Below, one piece after another: positions 47,070-57,513 of a DNA stretch of 64,000 bases. Position 1 is the first letter of the stretch, and every line of letters starts with the position of its first letter. This DNA is from Pararhizobium sp. A13. GTDB taxonomy: Bacteria; Pseudomonadota; Alphaproteobacteria; Rhizobiales; Rhizobiaceae. The notes beneath the pieces were generated by a model. It was not told the origin of the DNA. It did no database searches and saw only the letters and a list, made by a program, of their open reading frames with translations. The stretch is taken from the NCBI RefSeq assembly GCF_040126305.1, contig NZ_CP149510.1, positions 1,437,001-1,501,000 of the forward strand, given 5' to 3'. The translations under genes were made by a program, and so were the position numbers.

Positions 47070-48658
47070 GCCTCGTCCGGAAATTCATGACGGTCGGCGG
47101 TGCCACGCTCGGCAGCCGCATCTTCGGTTTCGCCCGCGAAACGCTGATGGCGGCAGCCCTCGGCACTGGGCCCATGGCCGACGTCTTCTACGCCGCTTTC
47201 CGCTTCCCGAACCTCTTTCGCCGTCTGTTTGCCGAGGGCGCCTTCAATGCCGCCTTCGTGCCGCTCTTTTCCAAAGAGATCGAGGCGAACGGGACTGACG
47301 GCGCCAAGCGCTTCTCCGAAGAAGTCTTCGGCGTGCTCTTTTCGGTGCTCTTCATCCTCACCATCGTCATGGAGCTTTCCATGCCGCTTCTGGTGCGCTT
47401 CGTCATCGCGCCGGGCTTTGCCGACGATCCGCAGAAGTTCGGCATCACGGTCAGCATGGCGGCGGTGATGTTCCCCTACCTGATGTGCATGTCGCTGACC
47501 GCAATGATGAGCGGCATGCTGAACTCGCTGCATCATTTCTTCGCCGCCGCCGTCGCCCCGATCTTCCTCAATGTTGTGATGATCGGTGCGCTGTTCTACG
47601 CGCTCTATACCGGCGCCGACCCGTTGGCGACCGCCTGGTATCTGTCCTGGGGTGTGCTGGCGGCCGGCATCCTGCAGCTTGCCGTCGTCTATCTCGGCGT
47701 TCTCCACGCCGGCATGAGCATCGGCCTGCGTTTTCCCCGCTTCACGCCCAACGTCAAGCGCCTGCTGATCCTTGCCGTACCTGCCGCGATCACCGGCGGC
47801 ATCACCCAGATCAACCAGCTGATCGGCCAGGCGATCGCCTCGGCCCAGGACGGCGCCATCGCAGCCTTGCAATATGCCGATCGCATCTATCAGCTGCCGC
47901 TCGGCGTCGTCGGCATCGCCGTCGGCGTGGTGCTTCTGCCGGAACTGTCCCGCGCGCTCAAGGGCGGCAATCTGCGCGAAGCCGGAAACCTGCAGAACCG
48001 TTCAATCGAATTCGTGCTGTTCCTGACGATCCCGGCGGCTTTCGCGCTCTGGATTCTCTCCGACGAGATCATCCGCGTGCTCTACGAACGCGGCGCCTTC
48101 CACCAGCAGAACACCGAGATCGTCGGCTCGATCCTCGCCATTTACGGCATTGGCCTGCCGGCCTTCGTCCTGATCAAGGCGCTGCAACCTGGCTTTTACG
48201 CCCGCGAGGACACGAAGACGCCGATGCGCTTTTCCGTCGTCGCCGTCGCCGTCAATTGCGCTGCAGCCCTGACCCTGTTCCCGCGTCTCGGGGCACCCGG
48301 CATCGCAATCGCCGAAGCGACGGCCGGTTGGCTCAGCACCGTCCTGCTCTTCGTCACGCTGCTGCGCCGCGGCCATCTCGTTTGGGAATGGGCGCTTATG
48401 CGCCGGACAGCTCTTCTCATTGTTTCTGCGGCTATCATGGGTGGGGTGCTTTATTATCTCCGCGACGTCTTTGCGGTATCGCTCGCCTCCGGCGCGTCGC
48501 TGTTGACGAAGGTTGCAACGCTCAGCCTGCTGATTGCCGTCTCGATGATCGTCTATTTCGCCGTCGCCTTCCTGATCGGCGGTGCCGATCTCGGCATGAT
48601 CCGGCGGAATTTGAAGCGGAAAGCCGGCGCCAAACCAGCCCCGCCCGCCGATATCTGA
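47066..48658 (+). CDS. murJ: Lipid II flippase MurJ (MviN)
   Basis: 530 residues and 14 predicted helices of the MOP superfamily, beginning [20 protein letters not shown], a signature of MurJ. It flips the peptidoglycan precursor lipid II to the periplasmic side. ATG 47066 overlaps the glnD stop, the common alphaproteobacterial coupling glnD-murJ. In other rhizobia trpS follows; here a VOC gene and an M15-like gene intervene. Confidence 0.96.
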   Translation: MSLVRKFMTVGGATLGSRIFGFARETLMAAALGTGPMADVFYAAFRFPNLFRRLFAEGAFNAAFVPLFSKEIEANGTDGAKRFSEEVFGVLFSVLFILTIVMELSMPLLVRFVIAPGFADDPQKFGITVSMAAVMFPYLMCMSLTAMMSGMLNSLHHFFAAAVAPIFLNVVMIGALFYALYTGADPLATAWYLSWGVLAAGILQLAVVYLGVLHAGMSIGLRFPRFTPNVKRLLILAVPAAITGGITQINQLIGQAIASAQDGAIAALQYADRIYQLPLGVVGIAVGVVLLPELSRALKGGNLREAGNLQNRSIEFVLFLTIPAAFALWILSDEIIRVLYERGAFHQQNTEIVGSILAIYGIGLPAFVLIKALQPGFYAREDTKTPMRFSVVAVAVNCAAALTLFPRLGAPGIAIAEATAGWLSTVLLFVTLLRRGHLVWEWALMRRTALLIVSAAIMGGVLYYLRDVFAVSLASGASLLTKVATLSLLIAVSMIVYFAVAFLIGGADLGMIRRNLKRKAGAKPAPPADI

Positions 48659-48669
48659 AGGTCGCACCC

Positions 48670-49062
48670 ATGAAGCAGATGATCGCGCGCGTTGCACTTG
48701 TCGTCCCGGACTATGATGCGGCCATTGCCTTCTATTGCGATGTGCTCGGCTTCGACGTCTTGGAAGACACCGATCTTGGTAACGGCAAGCGCTGGGTGCT
48801 GGTGCGTCCGAAAGGCGCCACGGAAACGGCGCTGCTGCTCGCCAGGGCCGATAGCCTTGAGCAGCAGGCGGCCGTCGGAAACCAGGCGGGCGGCCGGGTC
48901 GGCTTCTTTCTGTTCACCGACGATTTCGGCCGTGACCACACGGCGATGCTCGGGGCAGGGGTCCGGTTTCTGGAGGAACCGCGCCGCGAGGCCTATGGAA
49001 CAGTCGCGGTCTTTGCCGATCCCTTCGGCAATATGTGGGATTTGCTTCAGCCGGTGGCCTGA
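48670..49062 (+). CDS. VOC family protein (glyoxalase-like)
   Basis: 130 residues with the VOC repeats (VALVVPDYDAAIAFYCDVLGF at the start and GTVAVFADPFGNMWDLLQPV at the end). Starts 11 bp after murJ, so likely co-transcribed. Specific reaction unknown. Confidence 0.85.
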   Translation: MKQMIARVALVVPDYDAAIAFYCDVLGFDVLEDTDLGNGKRWVLVRPKGATETALLLARADSLEQQAAVGNQAGGRVGFFLFTDDFGRDHTAMLGAGVRFLEEPRREAYGTVAVFADPFGNMWDLLQPVA

Positions 49063-49074
49063 AGTCGCGCCGCG

Positions 49075-49557
49075 TCAGGCGCGCCTTGCTGACCGGCGTC
49101 TGGCACTGAGAATGCCGCCGCGTGCTCTTCCGCAATGAACCCACTGGCGCCGGGGGCCGGTATCGACGTGAACGATACCGTTGCAATAGCGGCCGATGCC
49201 GCCGATGCCCGGCGCCGTTCTCGCTGCGGCGATGATCCTGCTTTCCGACACTCCGGGCACGCGAATATCTGCGGCCTGACACAGTCGGTGCAGCGAACCC
49301 CGGCGATGAGCATGGGGGCGGTGACCTGACGTCACCAGCGGGCGCTGTCCGGTTTTCATGGCAATATGCGCCAATATGCCCTCGAGACGGGGAGAAAAGC
49401 AGCCCGTCCTGACGGATACTGTCTGGATGGTGTAGGCAGCAGACCTGCTATACGCAGGGAGCTTGACTTTACGCACCCGGCCATCTTTGGCATCGGCCGT
49501 GGCAAAGCTGGAAACGGTCAGCAGGCATGCAAGAGCAATCCAGAGCAGGTTACGCAT
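49075..49557 (-). CDS. Secreted M15-like peptidase (YcbK type)
   Basis: 160 residues. A signal peptide (NLLWIALACLLTVSSFATADA) precedes a compact domain with the zinc-ligand pattern of peptidase M15A/YcbK-like proteins: SGHR near residue 79, HRLCQAADIRV near 93 (histidine and aspartate), and HVDTGPRRQWVHC near 130. It would cleave or bind peptidoglycan peptides in the periplasm. Start at 49557 with AAGGGGA upstream. Convergent with the VOC gene (12 bp apart). Confidence 0.78.
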   Translation of the reverse strand: MRNLLWIALACLLTVSSFATADAKDGRVRKVKLPAYSRSAAYTIQTVSVRTGCFSPRLEGILAHIAMKTGQRPLVTSGHRPHAHRRGSLHRLCQAADIRVPGVSESRIIAAARTAPGIGGIGRYCNGIVHVDTGPRRQWVHCGRARGGILSARRRSARRA

Positions 49558-50000
49558 GGCAATCCCCTTGGCATGAGCCCGTTCAACATCCGCTTCCGGA
49601 TGGGGGCGCACGCAAATGTCGGTTCGCCGCGCGGTTCGATTTGCGCGGTAAAACAGAACGACCTTGGCCACGGTGGCGGGTTGGGAAATTCATCTTAAAT
49701 GAAGCAATTTTATGAAATTTTCTACCTATACCTCGAAAGTGGTAGCCCGTAATTCGGCCTTCTTTATTAACACGGTAGGAATATTAGAGGATAAAATTCC
49801 ATCTTGGGCATGAAGAATCAAAGCCTTGCCGCCAGTTTGCGGGCATAGGATCGGCAGGTCGGCTACGTCGTTTGGCGGACGCTTGCGCTGGCGAAAGCCA
49901 AAACACCGCGGCTCGCCTCTTGATCACCGCCACACCTGTGTGCATAAGCCCGCCAACAGCAACAGAGGCCGGGCCCTCCACAAGCCCGAATGAGGACACG
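49558..50000. other. Upstream region of trpS and the M15-like gene
   Basis: About 440 bp, AT-rich around 49690-49800. I saw no T-box, leader peptide rich in Trp, or other recognisable trpS control element, and no further gene. A small palindrome CACACCTGTGTG lies at 49931-49942. Confidence 0.35.
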
Positions 50001-51068
50001 ATGTCAGACTTCAAGCCGCTCGTTTTTTCCGGCGTCCAGCCCACAGGCAATCTCCATCTCGGCAATTATCTCGGCGCGATCCGCAAGTTCGTGGCGCTGC
50101 AGGAGAATAACGACTGCATCTATTGCGTCGTCGATCTGCACGCGATCACTGCCCAGCTCGTCCATGAGGACATGCCCAACCAGATTCGCTCGATCGCCGC
50201 CGCCTTCATCGCCTCCGGCATCGACCCGAAGAAGCATATCGTCTTCAACCAGTCGGCTGTGCCGCAGCACGCGGAGCTCGCCTGGGTCTTCAATTGCGTC
50301 GCCCGCATCGGATGGATGGAACGCATGACGCAGTTCAAGGACAAGTCCGGCGGCAAGAACGCCGAGCAGATGTCGCTTGGCCTGCTTGCCTATCCGAGCC
50401 TGATGGCCGCCGACATCCTCGTCTACCGCGGCACGCACGTGCCGGTCGGGGATGACCAGAAGCAGCATCTGGAGCTTGCCCGCGATATCGCGATGAAGTT
50501 CAACATCGACTTCATGGAGCATATCCGCAAGACCGACTACGGCGTCGACATCAAGGTCGGCGAAGAGCCGGTGCATGCCTATTTCCCGATGGTCGAGCCG
50601 CTGATCGACGGGCCGGCGCCCCGCGTCATGAGCCTGCGCGACGGCACCAAGAAAATGTCGAAATCGGATGCCTCCGACCTGTCGCGCATCAACCTGATGG
50701 ATGATGCCGATACGATCTCGAAGAAGATCCGTAAGGCAAAGACGGACCCGGATGCATTGCCGGGCGAGGTCGAGGGCCTCAAGGGGCGCGCGGAAGCGGA
50801 CAACCTCGTCGGCATCTATGCGGCCCTTGCCGACAGGACCAAGAGCCAGGTTCTGGAGGAGTTTGGCGGCCAGCAGTTCTCGGTCTTCAAGCCGGCGTTG
50901 GTGGATCTGGCGGTCAACGTTCTCGCGCCGATCTCGGGCGAGATGCGCCGCCTGATGGATGACACGACCCACATCGACGGCATCCTGCGCGATGGCGGCG
51001 AACGGGCCCGGGCGCGGGCGGAAGTGACCATGAAACAGGTCCGGGAAATCGTCGGCTTTCTGCAATAA
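50001..51068 (+). CDS. trpS: Tryptophanyl-tRNA synthetase
   Basis: 355 residues, class I synthetase. The HIGH-type motif is GNLHLGNY near residue 15 and KMSKS is intact ([10 protein letters not shown] near residue 216). It charges tRNA(Trp). ATG 50001 with TGAGGA upstream matches the family start; 43 upstream codons in the same frame are not supported. Confidence 0.97.
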   Translation: MSDFKPLVFSGVQPTGNLHLGNYLGAIRKFVALQENNDCIYCVVDLHAITAQLVHEDMPNQIRSIAAAFIASGIDPKKHIVFNQSAVPQHAELAWVFNCVARIGWMERMTQFKDKSGGKNAEQMSLGLLAYPSLMAADILVYRGTHVPVGDDQKQHLELARDIAMKFNIDFMEHIRKTDYGVDIKVGEEPVHAYFPMVEPLIDGPAPRVMSLRDGTKKMSKSDASDLSRINLMDDADTISKKIRKAKTDPDALPGEVEGLKGRAEADNLVGIYAALADRTKSQVLEEFGGQQFSVFKPALVDLAVNVLAPISGEMRRLMDDTTHIDGILRDGGERARARAEVTMKQVREIVGFLQ

Positions 51069-51121
51069 TTCGCCGCAAAAGAAACCTTGCAGCCAAAAAT
51101 ATCGGGTGTAAGAGTCCCGCT

Positions 51122-51613
51122 ATGGTTTCAACACGACTCTCAAGACTGGAAGGTCACCGCCGCAAGTTTATGGCGGTAATCGACGATACGCCGGAATGCA
51201 GCCGGGCCGTTCACTATGCCGGCATGAGGGCCAAGAATTCCAATGGCGGCATGGTTCTTCTGTACGTCATTGCCGACGGCGATTTCCAGCAATGGCTGGG
51301 CGTCGAAGGCATCATGCGGGCAGAAGCGCGTGAAGAGGCCGAGGCAACGCTCGCCAAGATTGCGCAGACGGTGCGCGAGACGATCGGCATCGAGCCCGAA
51401 ATGGTGATTCGCGAAGGCAGCGCAACCGAGCAGATCTACAGCCTGATCGAGGAAGACCGGGACATCGCGATCCTCGTGCTTGCGGCCGGTTCTGCCAAGG
51501 ATGGTCCGGGGCCGCTGGTATCCTCGATCGCCGGCAAGACGGCGGCATTTCCGATCCCGGTGACCGTGATACCGGACATTCTGACTGACGCGGAAATCGA
51601 CGCGCTGAGCTGA
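51122..51613 (+). CDS. Universal stress protein (UspA family)
   Basis: 163 residues of the Usp fold (KFMAVIDDTPECSRAVHYAG at the N-terminus). The usual ATP-binding GxxGS-type loop near the C-terminus is only loosely matched by LAAGSAKDGPGPLVSSI. The gene is 53 bp downstream of trpS, an arrangement seen in Rhizobiales. Role inferred from the family: stress survival. Confidence 0.88.
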   Translation: MVSTRLSRLEGHRRKFMAVIDDTPECSRAVHYAGMRAKNSNGGMVLLYVIADGDFQQWLGVEGIMRAEAREEAEATLAKIAQTVRETIGIEPEMVIREGSATEQIYSLIEEDRDIAILVLAAGSAKDGPGPLVSSIAGKTAAFPIPVTVIPDILTDAEIDALS

Positions 51614-51666
51614 AAGCAGCATCAGCCGTTTTCATCCTTCCGGGCCGGAAACGGTCCCTGGCGCAT

Positions 51667-51695
51667 CTTGAAGCCGTTGTTCAAACCGCCTATAT
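51667..51695 (+). promoter_or_regulatory. Promoter of nfuA
   Basis: CTTGAA (51667-51672), 17-base spacer, CTATAT (51690-51695), a near-perfect rhizobial promoter 60 bp before the ATG. The CTTGAA -35 would also suit the heat-shock sigma factor RpoH. Confidence 0.65.
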
Positions 51696-51755
51696 TCTTT
51701 TGAATAATTCTAAACAGGCTGGTTGAACGTCATCCCGGCCGACGCGGAGAAAGAC

Positions 51756-52322
51756 ATGTTCATCCAGACGGAAGCCACCCCGAACCCAGCGACGCTGAAA
51801 TTCCTGCCCGGCAAGGTGGTGATGGAAAACGGCACGGCGGAGTTCCGCGATGCGGAAGAAGCCGCAGCCGGTTCGGCGCTCGCCTCCCGGCTGTTTATGA
51901 TTCCCGGCGTCACTGGCGTCTATTTCGGCTACGATTTCATCACCGTGACCAAGGAAGATCAGGAGTGGCAGCATCTGAAGCCGGCCATTCTCGGCTCGAT
52001 CATGGAGCATTTCATGTCCGGCCAGCCGGTCATGGCGGTGCAGACCCGCGCTGAAGAAAGCGACCAGGACGGCGAGTTCTTCGAGGAAGGCGACGAAACC
52101 ATCGTCGCGACGATCAAGGAGCTGCTGGAAACCCGCGTGCGCCCCGCCGTTGCCCAGGATGGCGGCGACATTACGTTCAAGGGGTTCCGTGACGGTACGG
52201 TGTTCCTCAACATGAAAGGCGCCTGCTCCGGTTGCCCGTCCTCGACGGCGACGCTGAAGCATGGGGTGCAGAACCTGTTGCACCATTTCATTCCCGAAGT
52301 GCAGGCGGTCGAGGCCGTCTGA
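51756..52322 (+). CDS. NfuA/NifU-like iron-sulfur scaffold protein
   Basis: 188 residues: an Nfu N-terminal domain (FIQTEATPNPATLKFLPG) and a C-terminal NifU domain with the cluster-binding CxxC in GACSGCPSS near residue 160. It carries 4Fe-4S clusters to target proteins such as the radical-SAM enzyme MiaB encoded downstream. ATG 51756 has GGAGAAAG upstream. Confidence 0.93.
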   Translation: MFIQTEATPNPATLKFLPGKVVMENGTAEFRDAEEAAAGSALASRLFMIPGVTGVYFGYDFITVTKEDQEWQHLKPAILGSIMEHFMSGQPVMAVQTRAEESDQDGEFFEEGDETIVATIKELLETRVRPAVAQDGGDITFKGFRDGTVFLNMKGACSGCPSSTATLKHGVQNLLHHFIPEVQAVEAV

Positions 52323-52368
52323 GCGAGCGTAAACCTGTGCCGCGACTATGCGTTAGAGTTCAACATCC

Positions 52369-53034
52369 ATGATCGTTCTGGCCATCGATACGGCTGGGAC
52401 GGGTTGTTTTGCAGCCGTTTATGACAGCACCGCCGATAAGGTACTGGCATCTGCCGGCGCCGATATCGGCCGTGGTCATGCTGAGCAACTGCTGGCTTTC
52501 ATCGATCAGGCACTTGCCGAAAGCGGCAAGACCCTTTCTGACATCGATCGCATTGCCGTCACCATCGGTCCCGGCTCCTTCACCGGTATCCGGGTCGGTG
52601 TTGCCGCGGCGCGTGGCTTCGCTCTGGCCTTGGGTGTGCCTTCCGTCGGTGTTTCCATCCTCGCAGCGCTTGCCAAATCCGCGGCTGAGAAGCATCCGGG
52701 ACGGCCGGTCCTTGCCGCAATGGATGCGAAACGTGACGAACTCTATTGCCAGATATTCGAGGCGGCCGGCGCTCCGCGGACCGAGGCGCAGATCGTCGAG
52801 CTTGGCGATGCGCGGCACATGTTCGCGGGGTTCGACGGCGTCATCTGCGGCTCCGCCACCCGGCATCTTACCGATGCTCCCTTGCCGGATGTGGCACAGA
52901 TCGACGTCGCCGATATCGGTACTGTGGCACGGCTTGGTGTCGTTGCCGATCCGTCGCTGGGCAAGCCGAGCCCGCTGTATTTGCGCGGGCCGGACGTGAG
53001 GCCGCAGGCCGGCTTTGCCGTGGCGCGGGCGTAA
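52369..53034 (+). CDS. tsaB: tRNA t6A biosynthesis protein TsaB
   Basis: 221 residues with the YeaZ/TsaB ASKHA fold (LAIDTAGTGCFAAVYD at the N-terminus; ITIGPGSFTGIRVGVA read here as VTIGPGSFTGIRVGV). It scaffolds TsaD and TsaE in making N6-threonylcarbamoyladenosine at tRNA position 37. It precedes rimI by 9 bp, the usual pairing. Confidence 0.94.
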   Translation: MIVLAIDTAGTGCFAAVYDSTADKVLASAGADIGRGHAEQLLAFIDQALAESGKTLSDIDRIAVTIGPGSFTGIRVGVAAARGFALALGVPSVGVSILAALAKSAAEKHPGRPVLAAMDAKRDELYCQIFEAAGAPRTEAQIVELGDARHMFAGFDGVICGSATRHLTDAPLPDVAQIDVADIGTVARLGVVADPSLGKPSPLYLRGPDVRPQAGFAVARA

Positions 53035-53043
53035 GAGCGTAAG

Positions 53044-53541
53044 ATGTCGCTGACTGACTATTTTATCCGCAAACCCGAGTTCGAAATCGTCACGCTGGAA
53101 GCGGACGACCTGCCGAAGGCAGCTGCCATTCACAAGTTGCGCTTCACATCCCCGTGGAGCGATGGCGAACTGCATTCGCTGCTGGTTCAGGATACTGTCT
53201 TCGGGTTTATCGCACGCCAGAGCAATGCCTCTGCGCGGCCTTTGACCGGCGGCTTCGTACTGTCGCGCGTCGCCGCCGGCGAGGCGGAAATCCTGACGAT
53301 CGGCGTCGATCCGCGTTTTTCGCGCCTGGGCCTCGGCTGGCGGCTGATGCGGGCAGCCCTGCGCGAGGCGCGTGATCAGGCGGCAGAGGCGGTCTTCCTC
53401 GAAGTCGATGAAACCAATGTTGCTGCCATTGGCCTTTATCGCAAGCTCGGTTTTGTCGATGTCGGCAAAAGACGGGCCTATTATCAGGGTGCCGGTGGCA
53501 ACAGGACAGCAGCCCTTGTCATGCGCCTCGATCTTGGCTAG
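53044..53541 (+). CDS. rimI: Ribosomal protein S18-alanine N-acetyltransferase RimI
   Basis: 165 residues of the GNAT fold. Acetyl-CoA-binding region LGLGWRLMRAAL near residue 98 and VDETNVAAIGLYRKLGF near 120 are characteristic. RimI acetylates the N-terminal alanine of ribosomal protein S18. Coupled to tsaB, 9 bp apart. Confidence 0.92.
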   Translation: MSLTDYFIRKPEFEIVTLEADDLPKAAAIHKLRFTSPWSDGELHSLLVQDTVFGFIARQSNASARPLTGGFVLSRVAAGEAEILTIGVDPRFSRLGLGWRLMRAALREARDQAAEAVFLEVDETNVAAIGLYRKLGFVDVGKRRAYYQGAGGNRTAALVMRLDLG

Positions 53542-53652
53542 CCGTACTGCCTTTGAATGAGGGACGCGCTTGCGCCGCCACGCCGACCAGACGATCAGGG
53601 ATCGAGATATCTGCCGCACCGCCGTCCGGCTGCGGGCGTGGAGTTTGCGCGC

Positions 53653-54441
53653 GTGATCAATTGGCTGCGCGTCACGCTCTGCATGACACTGTTGTTTGTC
53701 GCGACGCTCGTCCTGCTCCCGATGCAATTGGTCTTTCTCTGGCTGGATACGCCGCGGCGGCGCAGGCTTCCGCGTCTCTGGCACCGAATGGCCTGCCGCC
53801 TGGTCGGCATCCGGGTCCGCGTCCACGGCATGCCGGACCGTCAGCGACCGTTGATGCTGGTGTCAAACCATGCGAGCTGGAAGGATATCCTCGTTCTCGG
53901 CTCGATCGCCGACGTGGTGTTCGTTGCCAAGTCGGACGTGAAGGCCTGGCCGGTCTTCGGCGTGCTCGCCCGGCTCCAGAAGACGATTTTCATAGAACGC
54001 GACCAGAAGCGCACCACCGGCAATCAGGTCAACGAGATCGGCAAGCGGCTGGCCGATGGCGAGATCGTCGTTCTGTTTCCCGAAGGCACGACGTCCGACG
54101 GCAACCGGCTGCTCGAAATCAAGACATCGCTGTTCGGCGCCGCGGCGTCCGCCGTGCCGCTGTCCCCGACGGGTGTCGTGCATGTCCAGCCGGTTGCCAT
54201 CGCCTATACCGGCATTCACGGCATGCCGATGGGACGCTACCACCGGCCGATTGCAGCCTGGCCCGGCGATATCGCGCTGGCACCGCATCTGCTTGGCATC
54301 CTTTACGAGGGGGCCGTCGATGTGGACGTTATTTTCGGCGAACAGATCACCTATACGCCGGAGAGCAACCGTAAGGCGGTCAGCCGGCAGGTGGAGAAGA
54401 GCATCCGTTCCATGCTGGCGCTCAAGCTGCGCGGCCGCTGA
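53653..54441 (+). CDS. 1-acyl-glycerol-3-phosphate acyltransferase (PlsC/OlsA-like)
   Basis: 262 residues with an N-terminal helix ([17 protein letters not shown]) and the acyltransferase motifs NHASWKD (HX4D, near residue 75) and FPEGTTSDG. The family makes phosphatidic acid. In S. meliloti and R. capsulatus a member, OlsA, acylates lyso-ornithine lipid, and olsB is also in this window. Which substrate is preferred cannot be read here. I choose GTG 53653 (GGAG upstream, protein starts at the membrane helix); ATG 53557 is the alternative. Confidence 0.88.
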   Translation: MINWLRVTLCMTLLFVATLVLLPMQLVFLWLDTPRRRRLPRLWHRMACRLVGIRVRVHGMPDRQRPLMLVSNHASWKDILVLGSIADVVFVAKSDVKAWPVFGVLARLQKTIFIERDQKRTTGNQVNEIGKRLADGEIVVLFPEGTTSDGNRLLEIKTSLFGAAASAVPLSPTGVVHVQPVAIAYTGIHGMPMGRYHRPIAAWPGDIALAPHLLGILYEGAVDVDVIFGEQITYTPESNRKAVSRQVEKSIRSMLALKLRGR

Positions 54442-54490
54442 ACGCCGAAAGGGCTTCAATTTTGCCCCTCTTTGCTCTATGGAACCGCCC

Positions 54491-55891
54491 ATGACACAGG
54501 AAACAGCAGTTTTGTCCGCAAAGCCCGAAATGGCGCTCGAAAGCTCAGCAGTCCGCAAGGTTTTTGTGAAGACCTATGGCTGCCAGATGAACGCCTATGA
54601 TTCCGACCGGATGACGGACGCGCTGGCAAAGGATGGCTATGTCTCGACCGACGTCATGGAAGACGCCGATCTGGTGCTGCTCAACACCTGTCACATCCGC
54701 GAGAAGGCGGCCGAAAAGGTCTATTCGGCGCTTGGCCGCCTGCGCGAGCTGAAGAAGAAAAAGGCAGGCGAAGGCCGCGAAATGATGATCGGCGTCGCCG
54801 GCTGTGTCGCCCAGGCGGAGGGTGATGAAATCCTGCGCCGGGCGCCGGCCGTCGATCTCGTCATCGGCCCGCAGACCTATCACCGGCTTCCCGAAGCCCT
54901 GAAGCGCGTCAAGCGCGGCGAGCGCGTGCTCGAGACCGACTACGCCATCGAGGACAAGTTCGAGCATCTGCCGGCGCCGGACAAGGCAAAGACCAGGGCA
55001 AGGGGCGTCACCGCCTTTTTGACGGTCCAGGAAGGCTGCGACAAGTTCTGCACGTTCTGCGTCGTGCCCTATACGCGCGGCTCGGAAGTCTCCCGCCCGG
55101 TCACCCAGATCGTTTCCGAAGCGCAGAGGCTCGTCGATGGCGGCGTGCGCGAAATCACGCTGCTCGGCCAGAACGTCAATGCCTGGCATGGCCCCGGCCC
55201 GAATGGCGAAACATGGGGGCTCGGTGAGCTTCTGCACCGTCTGGCGGCGATCGAGGGCCTCGCCCGTTTACGCTACACCACCAGCCACCCGCGCGATATG
55301 GACGACAGCCTGATCGCCGCGCATCGCGACCTGCCGCAGCTGATGCCCTATCTGCACCTGCCGATCCAGTCGGGCTCCAACCGTATCCTGAAAGCGATGA
55401 ACCGGCGCCACACGACGGCGGAGTACATCGCGCTGATTGCCCGCATCAAGGCGGCGCGACCCGATCTTGCGCTGTCTGGCGATTTCATTGTCGGCTTTCC
55501 CGGCGAGACCGACGAGGATTTCGAGGATACACTGCGGCTCGTCGAGACAGTCGGTTATGCACAGGCATTTTCCTTCAAGTATTCGACCCGTCCGGGGACG
55601 CCGGGTGCCGATCTTGAAGATCAGGTGCCGGAGGACGTGAAGGCCAAGCGACTGGAAAGATTGCAGACTTTGCTGCTGAAGCAGCAGCAGGTCTTTGCCG
55701 AGCAGTGCATCGGCAAGACCATCGACCTGCTGCTGGAGAAGCCGGGCCGCATGCCGGGCCAGTTGATCGGCCGCTCGCCCTGGCTGCAGTCGGTGAATGT
55801 TGATGCAAAGTCATCGCAAATCGGTGACATTGTCACTGTACGAATCACTGGTGCGGGCCCTAACAGTCTGTTTGCCGAGGTGGTAAGCTAA
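54491..55891 (+). CDS. miaB: tRNA-2-methylthio-N6-dimethylallyladenosine synthase MiaB
   Basis: 466 residues. The N-terminal cluster domain has cysteines in [15 protein letters not shown] and GCVAQ; the radical-SAM CxxxCxxC is CDKFCTFC near residue 185; a TRAM domain ends the protein. It adds the methylthio group to i6A37 of tRNA. It needs two 4Fe-4S clusters, for which the NfuA-like protein upstream is a likely donor. ATG 54479 is also possible. Confidence 0.95.
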   Translation: MTQETAVLSAKPEMALESSAVRKVFVKTYGCQMNAYDSDRMTDALAKDGYVSTDVMEDADLVLLNTCHIREKAAEKVYSALGRLRELKKKKAGEGREMMIGVAGCVAQAEGDEILRRAPAVDLVIGPQTYHRLPEALKRVKRGERVLETDYAIEDKFEHLPAPDKAKTRARGVTAFLTVQEGCDKFCTFCVVPYTRGSEVSRPVTQIVSEAQRLVDGGVREITLLGQNVNAWHGPGPNGETWGLGELLHRLAAIEGLARLRYTTSHPRDMDDSLIAAHRDLPQLMPYLHLPIQSGSNRILKAMNRRHTTAEYIALIARIKAARPDLALSGDFIVGFPGETDEDFEDTLRLVETVGYAQAFSFKYSTRPGTPGADLEDQVPEDVKAKRLERLQTLLLKQQQVFAEQCIGKTIDLLLEKPGRMPGQLIGRSPWLQSVNVDAKSSQIGDIVTVRITGAGPNSLFAEVVS

Positions 55892-55920
55892 GGGACCGCT
55901 AACTCAAGGAGCCTGACCGC

Positions 55921-56976
55921 TTGAACGGACACGAATTGGTCTCATCATCGCCGCGCCAGTCGAAAACATCCGCGACAGACGTCAATCACTTCGTGCTCAC
56001 CTTCGAGAACAACCGCTTTGCCAGTGAGCTTTTCGGCCAATTCGACCAGAATCTGAAGCTGATCGAGCAGCGCCTGCACATCGATGCGCGTCCGCGCGGC
56101 AATTCGGTTGCGATCTCGGGTGACATGGTCGCCACCAATCAGGCTCGCCGGGCGCTCGATTATCTCTACGGCCGCCTGCAGAACGGCAGCACCGTCGATG
56201 TCTCCGACGTCGAAGGCGCCATCCGCATGGCAGTTGCCGCGGATGATCAGCTGCAGCTTCCGACCCTGGAAAAGAAAGCCAAGTTGAACCTCGCCCAGAT
56301 TTCCACCCGCAAGAAGACCATTGCCGCCCGCACGCCGACACAGGATGCCTATATCCGCGCGCTGGAACGTTCCGAGCTGGTCTTCGGCGTCGGCCCGGCC
56401 GGCACCGGCAAGACCTATCTTGCGGTGGCCCATGCCGCCCAGCTTCTGGAGCGCGGCGCGGTCGATCGCATCGTCCTGTCGCGTCCCGCGGTGGAGGCGG
56501 GCGAACGCCTCGGCTTCCTGCCGGGCGACATGAAGGACAAGGTCGATCCCTATCTGCGGCCGCTCTACGACGCGCTTTACGACATGATGCCCGGCGATAA
56601 GGTCGAGCGTGCGATCACGGCCGGCGTCATCGAAATCGCCCCGCTGGCCTTCATGCGCGGCCGCACACTCGCCAATGCCGCCGTCATCCTCGACGAAGCG
56701 CAGAACACGACCGCAATGCAGATGAAGATGTTCCTGACGCGTCTCGGTGAAAACGGCCGCATGATCGTCACCGGTGACCCCAGCCAGGTCGACCTGCCGC
56801 GCGGTGTCAAGTCCGGCCTCGTCGAGGCGCTGCAGATCCTGCGGGGCGTCGAAGGCGTGTCTGTCGTCCGCTTCAAGGATGCCGATGTGGTGCGCCATCC
56901 GATGGTCGCCCGCATTGTCCGCGCCTACGAGGCATCGACTGCTGTGCATGACGAAAGCGAGCAGAGCGACCGGTAA
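55921..56976 (+). CDS. phoH: PhoH family ATPase (YbeZ)
   Basis: 351 residues from a TTG start preceded by AAGGAG. An N-terminal KH-like segment is followed by the P-loop ATPase with GPAGTGKTY (Walker A, near residue 160) and VILDEAQNTT (Walker B). PhoH/YbeZ works with YbeY, whose gene follows, in ribosome maturation and RNA turnover. Part of miaB-phoH-ybeY-corC-lnt. Confidence 0.94.
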   Translation: MNGHELVSSSPRQSKTSATDVNHFVLTFENNRFASELFGQFDQNLKLIEQRLHIDARPRGNSVAISGDMVATNQARRALDYLYGRLQNGSTVDVSDVEGAIRMAVAADDQLQLPTLEKKAKLNLAQISTRKKTIAARTPTQDAYIRALERSELVFGVGPAGTGKTYLAVAHAAQLLERGAVDRIVLSRPAVEAGERLGFLPGDMKDKVDPYLRPLYDALYDMMPGDKVERAITAGVIEIAPLAFMRGRTLANAAVILDEAQNTTAMQMKMFLTRLGENGRMIVTGDPSQVDLPRGVKSGLVEALQILRGVEGVSVVRFKDADVVRHPMVARIVRAYEASTAVHDESEQSDR

Positions 56977-56994
56977 AGGCGGCCGCAGCCAATC

Positions 56995-57501
56995 ATGACC
57001 ACCCTTGATATCCAGATCAGCGTCGAGGAGGGCCCCTGGCCCTCCGAGGCCGAGCTCCAGTCTTTGAGCGAGCGCGTCCTTGGCGCGGCCGCCGATTTGC
57101 TCCACCGGGAGGAAAAACAGCCGTTTCCGAAAATGCCGCCGGAAGTCTCGCTGGTGTTCACGGACGATGCCTCCATCCGTGAAATCAATGCGGAATGGCG
57201 CAGTCAGGACAAGCCAACCAATGTGCTGTCATTCCCGGCTTTTCCACTCACACCCGGCAAGATCCCGGGGCCGATGCTCGGCGATATCATCCTCGCCCAG
57301 GAAACGCTGGTGCGCGAAGCGCAGGCTCTCGACAAGCCTTTCGACGAGCATCTGAGCCATCTCCTGGTGCATGGATTTCTGCATCTTTTCGGTTATGATC
57401 ACATGGAAGAGAACGATGCTGAAAGAATGGAGAGTCTCGAGACTCGCATTTTGGCCGGTCTTGGGCTATCTGATCCCTATGGGGACAGCGATCCCGTATG
57501 A
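56995..57501 (+). CDS. ybeY: Endoribonuclease YbeY (16S rRNA maturation)
   Basis: 168 residues. The zinc-binding signature HLLVHGFLHLFGYDH is near residue 121. YbeY processes the 3' end of 16S rRNA and takes part in 70S quality control; in S. meliloti the homologue affects small-RNA regulation and symbiosis. It lies 18 bp after phoH. Confidence 0.95.
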   Translation: MTTLDIQISVEEGPWPSEAELQSLSERVLGAAADLLHREEKQPFPKMPPEVSLVFTDDASIREINAEWRSQDKPTNVLSFPAFPLTPGKIPGPMLGDIILAQETLVREAQALDKPFDEHLSHLLVHGFLHLFGYDHMEENDAERMESLETRILAGLGLSDPYGDSDPV

Positions 57502-57513
57502 TAGTTTGGAACG

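Noticed and set aside
49672..50000. Leader-peptide or T-box control of trpS
   Set aside because: No short frame with tandem Trp codons and no T-box sequence.
52360..53826. Open frame opposite tsaB and rimI
   Set aside because: Spans two unrelated well-supported genes in antisense.
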